In this document: positions 6,897 through 7,666 of the stretch, piece after piece
Position numbering within the stretch: position 1 is the first letter of the stretch
Layout: each line of letters begins with the position of its first letter
Source: an uncultured Flammeovirgaceae bacterium
GTDB lineage: Bacteria > Bacteroidota > Bacteroidia > Cytophagales > Cyclobacteriaceae
Assembly: GCA_946480685.1 (NCBI GenBank)
Contig: CAMLLI010000175.1
Location: 1-7,666 of the forward strand
Length of the DNA stretch: 7,666 bases
Direction of reading: 5' to 3'
Made by a program: the position numbers and the translations under genes
The notes under the pieces: model-generated
Database searches by the model: none
Told to the model about the DNA's origin: nothing
Seen by the model: the letters and a program-made list of their open reading frames with translations, nothing else

Positions 6897-7094
6897 GTAA
6901 TTGTTGTCCTGTTAATGCGCGTTGTCTCAACTGTGTAGTCCTAATTCATCCGTTCTGCGTGTATTCATCAGGTTGGATTTTTTTTATTTCTGATATTTCA
7001 CTATTTTCTACATTAAATTGATCGATAGAGATTGTTTGAATTGGAGATCCTGCACATTCCTGACCGTGCAATAGATTACTGGTTATTATAGGTT

Positions 7095-7119
7095 AGATCA
7101 TTTTAGTGAGATCATTTTA
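7095..7119. repeat. Tandem AGATCATTTTA repeat upstream of the sensor gene
   Basis: Two exact 11-base copies of AGATCATTTTA lie at 7095-7105 and 7109-7119, a period of 14 bases. An inverted copy of the first six bases, TGATCT, follows at 7132-7137, only 13 bases before the start codon at 7151. The position suggests an operator or activator site for the downstream gene; this is inference. Confidence 0.5.
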
Positions 7120-7150
7120 AAGTAATTGTGTTGATCTGAATTTTTCAACG

Positions 7151-7666
7151 ATGCGGATACATCATTGGCTTTGTATTTTGTTTTGTTTGCAGTTGTTATT
7201 TTTCAGTAACCGGACGGGCCGCTATGAAGAGTCCCGTGCCGGATTTTGGTATGCCGGATCTGCACCTTTTTCCATTATCGCCGATATATATACGTTGCTG
7301 CCTCAACCTGACTTCGGGGTTCGTGCAGAAGGCAATCAGCCTATATCTATAGTGTTAGTCGCTTTTGTGTGCTTGCTGGTGTTGACTGCCGGTGCTGTTG
7401 TTTATGCGCTTCGTAAACGCCAGGCATTCCTCGAGTTGAACAAACGCCACGAAGCGCTGTTAATTAGCAATAAAGAATTTGCTACAGCAAACGAGCAGCT
7501 TAAATATACCAATCGGCAGCTGGAAGATGCGCATGAAAAAATCGCAGAGCAGACACAAACCATACTTCGTCAGAAAGATGAACAGCTTAACCGTGTACTG
7601 GATTCTTCACAGGATATAATCTGGTCGATTGACCTGACCGGTGGCGGCAAACATTATCTGAGTCGC
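7151..7666 (+). CDS. Membrane-anchored PAS sensor protein, probably histidine kinase (partial, 3' end outside window)
   Basis: An open frame begins with ATG at 7151 and stays open through 172 codons to the window edge. The N-terminus has a hydrophobic signal-like segment (about 6-19, WLCILFCLQLLFFS), then a short region of about 45 residues that should be extracytoplasmic, then a clear transmembrane helix at about 65-87 (SIVLVAFVCLLVLTAGAVVY) followed by the basic ALRKRQ. Residues about 91-145 are rich in Glu, Gln, Lys and Leu with coiled-coil character (NEQLKYTNRQLEDAHEKIAE). From about 145 the start of a PAS domain is recognisable: LNRVLDSSQDIIWSIDLTGG. This order is typical of sensor histidine kinases, but the output domain lies beyond the edge, so a diguanylate cyclase or other PAS protein cannot be excluded. 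The extracytoplasmic region is too short for a large ligand-binding domain. Confidence 0.82.
   Translation, partial: MRIHHWLCILFCLQLLFFSNRTGRYEESRAGFWYAGSAPFSIIADIYTLLPQPDFGVRAEGNQPISIVLVAFVCLLVLTAGAVVYALRKRQAFLELNKRHEALLISNKEFATANEQLKYTNRQLEDAHEKIAEQTQTILRQKDEQLNRVLDSSQDIIWSIDLTGGGKHYLSR

Larger units (their letters stand above)
6767..7150. other. 384-base stretch without a supported gene
   Basis: No convincing open frame lies here. It holds a palindrome GTTGCAAC (6884-6891) between two copies of CAACATTTT, a run of eight T at 6978-6985 without a good stem before it, and tandem AGATCATTTTA copies close to the start at 7151. It is presumably the leader and promoter region of the downstream sensor gene, plus the unterminated tail of the upstream gene. 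No strict TAnnTTTG element was found on the plus strand. Confidence 0.6.

Noticed and set aside
6948..6985. ATCC...GGAT plus eight T as a terminator
   Set aside because: Only four base pairs form with a loop of more than 20 bases, which is too weak, and it is about 200 bases past the nearest gene end.

Overview
The window looks like chromosomal DNA from a member of the Bacteroidota, probably Cytophagia-like. This is judged from protein character (a DUF748/AsmA-like membrane-anchored protein, a short 'low affinity iron permease' family protein, a PAS-type sensor), from mid-range GC, from the lack of clear Shine-Dalgarno sequences before the starts, and from heavy use of the ATA isoleucine codon. 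The taxon is an inference; there is no rRNA or marker gene here.

Layout: (1) 173-1030 (+) is an aldo/keto reductase of the E. coli YdbC/PdxI type, closed by a strong hairpin terminator at about 1064-1094. (2) 1233-2849 and 2877-4730 (+) form a two-gene unit 27 bases apart: a GH13 alpha-glucosidase with the QPDLN signature, then malto-oligosyltrehalose trehalohydrolase (TreZ). Together they point to metabolism of alpha-glucans, malto-oligosaccharides and trehalose, but the usual TreZ partner, TreY, is not in the window. (3) On the minus strand, converging on treZ, lie a 65-residue very hydrophilic protein (6194 to 5997) and then a DUF748/AsmA-like protein (5957 to 4761), which ends in a striking Lys-Asp repeat tail encoded by an imperfect hexanucleotide repeat. 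(4) 6305-6766 (+), divergent from the small gene, is an iron-permease-family two-helix membrane protein. (5) A 384-base gene-free stretch (6767-7150) carries two short repeat structures and leads to a gene start at 7151 that runs off the right edge; it encodes a membrane-anchored coiled-coil plus PAS protein, probably a sensor kinase.

All complete genes have intact catalytic or family motifs, and no frameshift, mobile element, CRISPR array, tRNA or rRNA was seen. A strict Bacteroidota -7 element (TAnnTTTG) was looked for in the gene-free stretches at 1-172, 1031-1232, 6195-6304 (both strands here) and 6767-7150, and none was found, so no promoter is called. Most of the window is ordinary metabolic and envelope gene content. 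I do not see convincing evidence of an undescribed defence or mobile system. The items most worth a second look are the repeat-tailed DUF748 protein with its small hydrophilic neighbour, the treZ/glucosidase pairing without treY, and the repeats upstream of the sensor gene.
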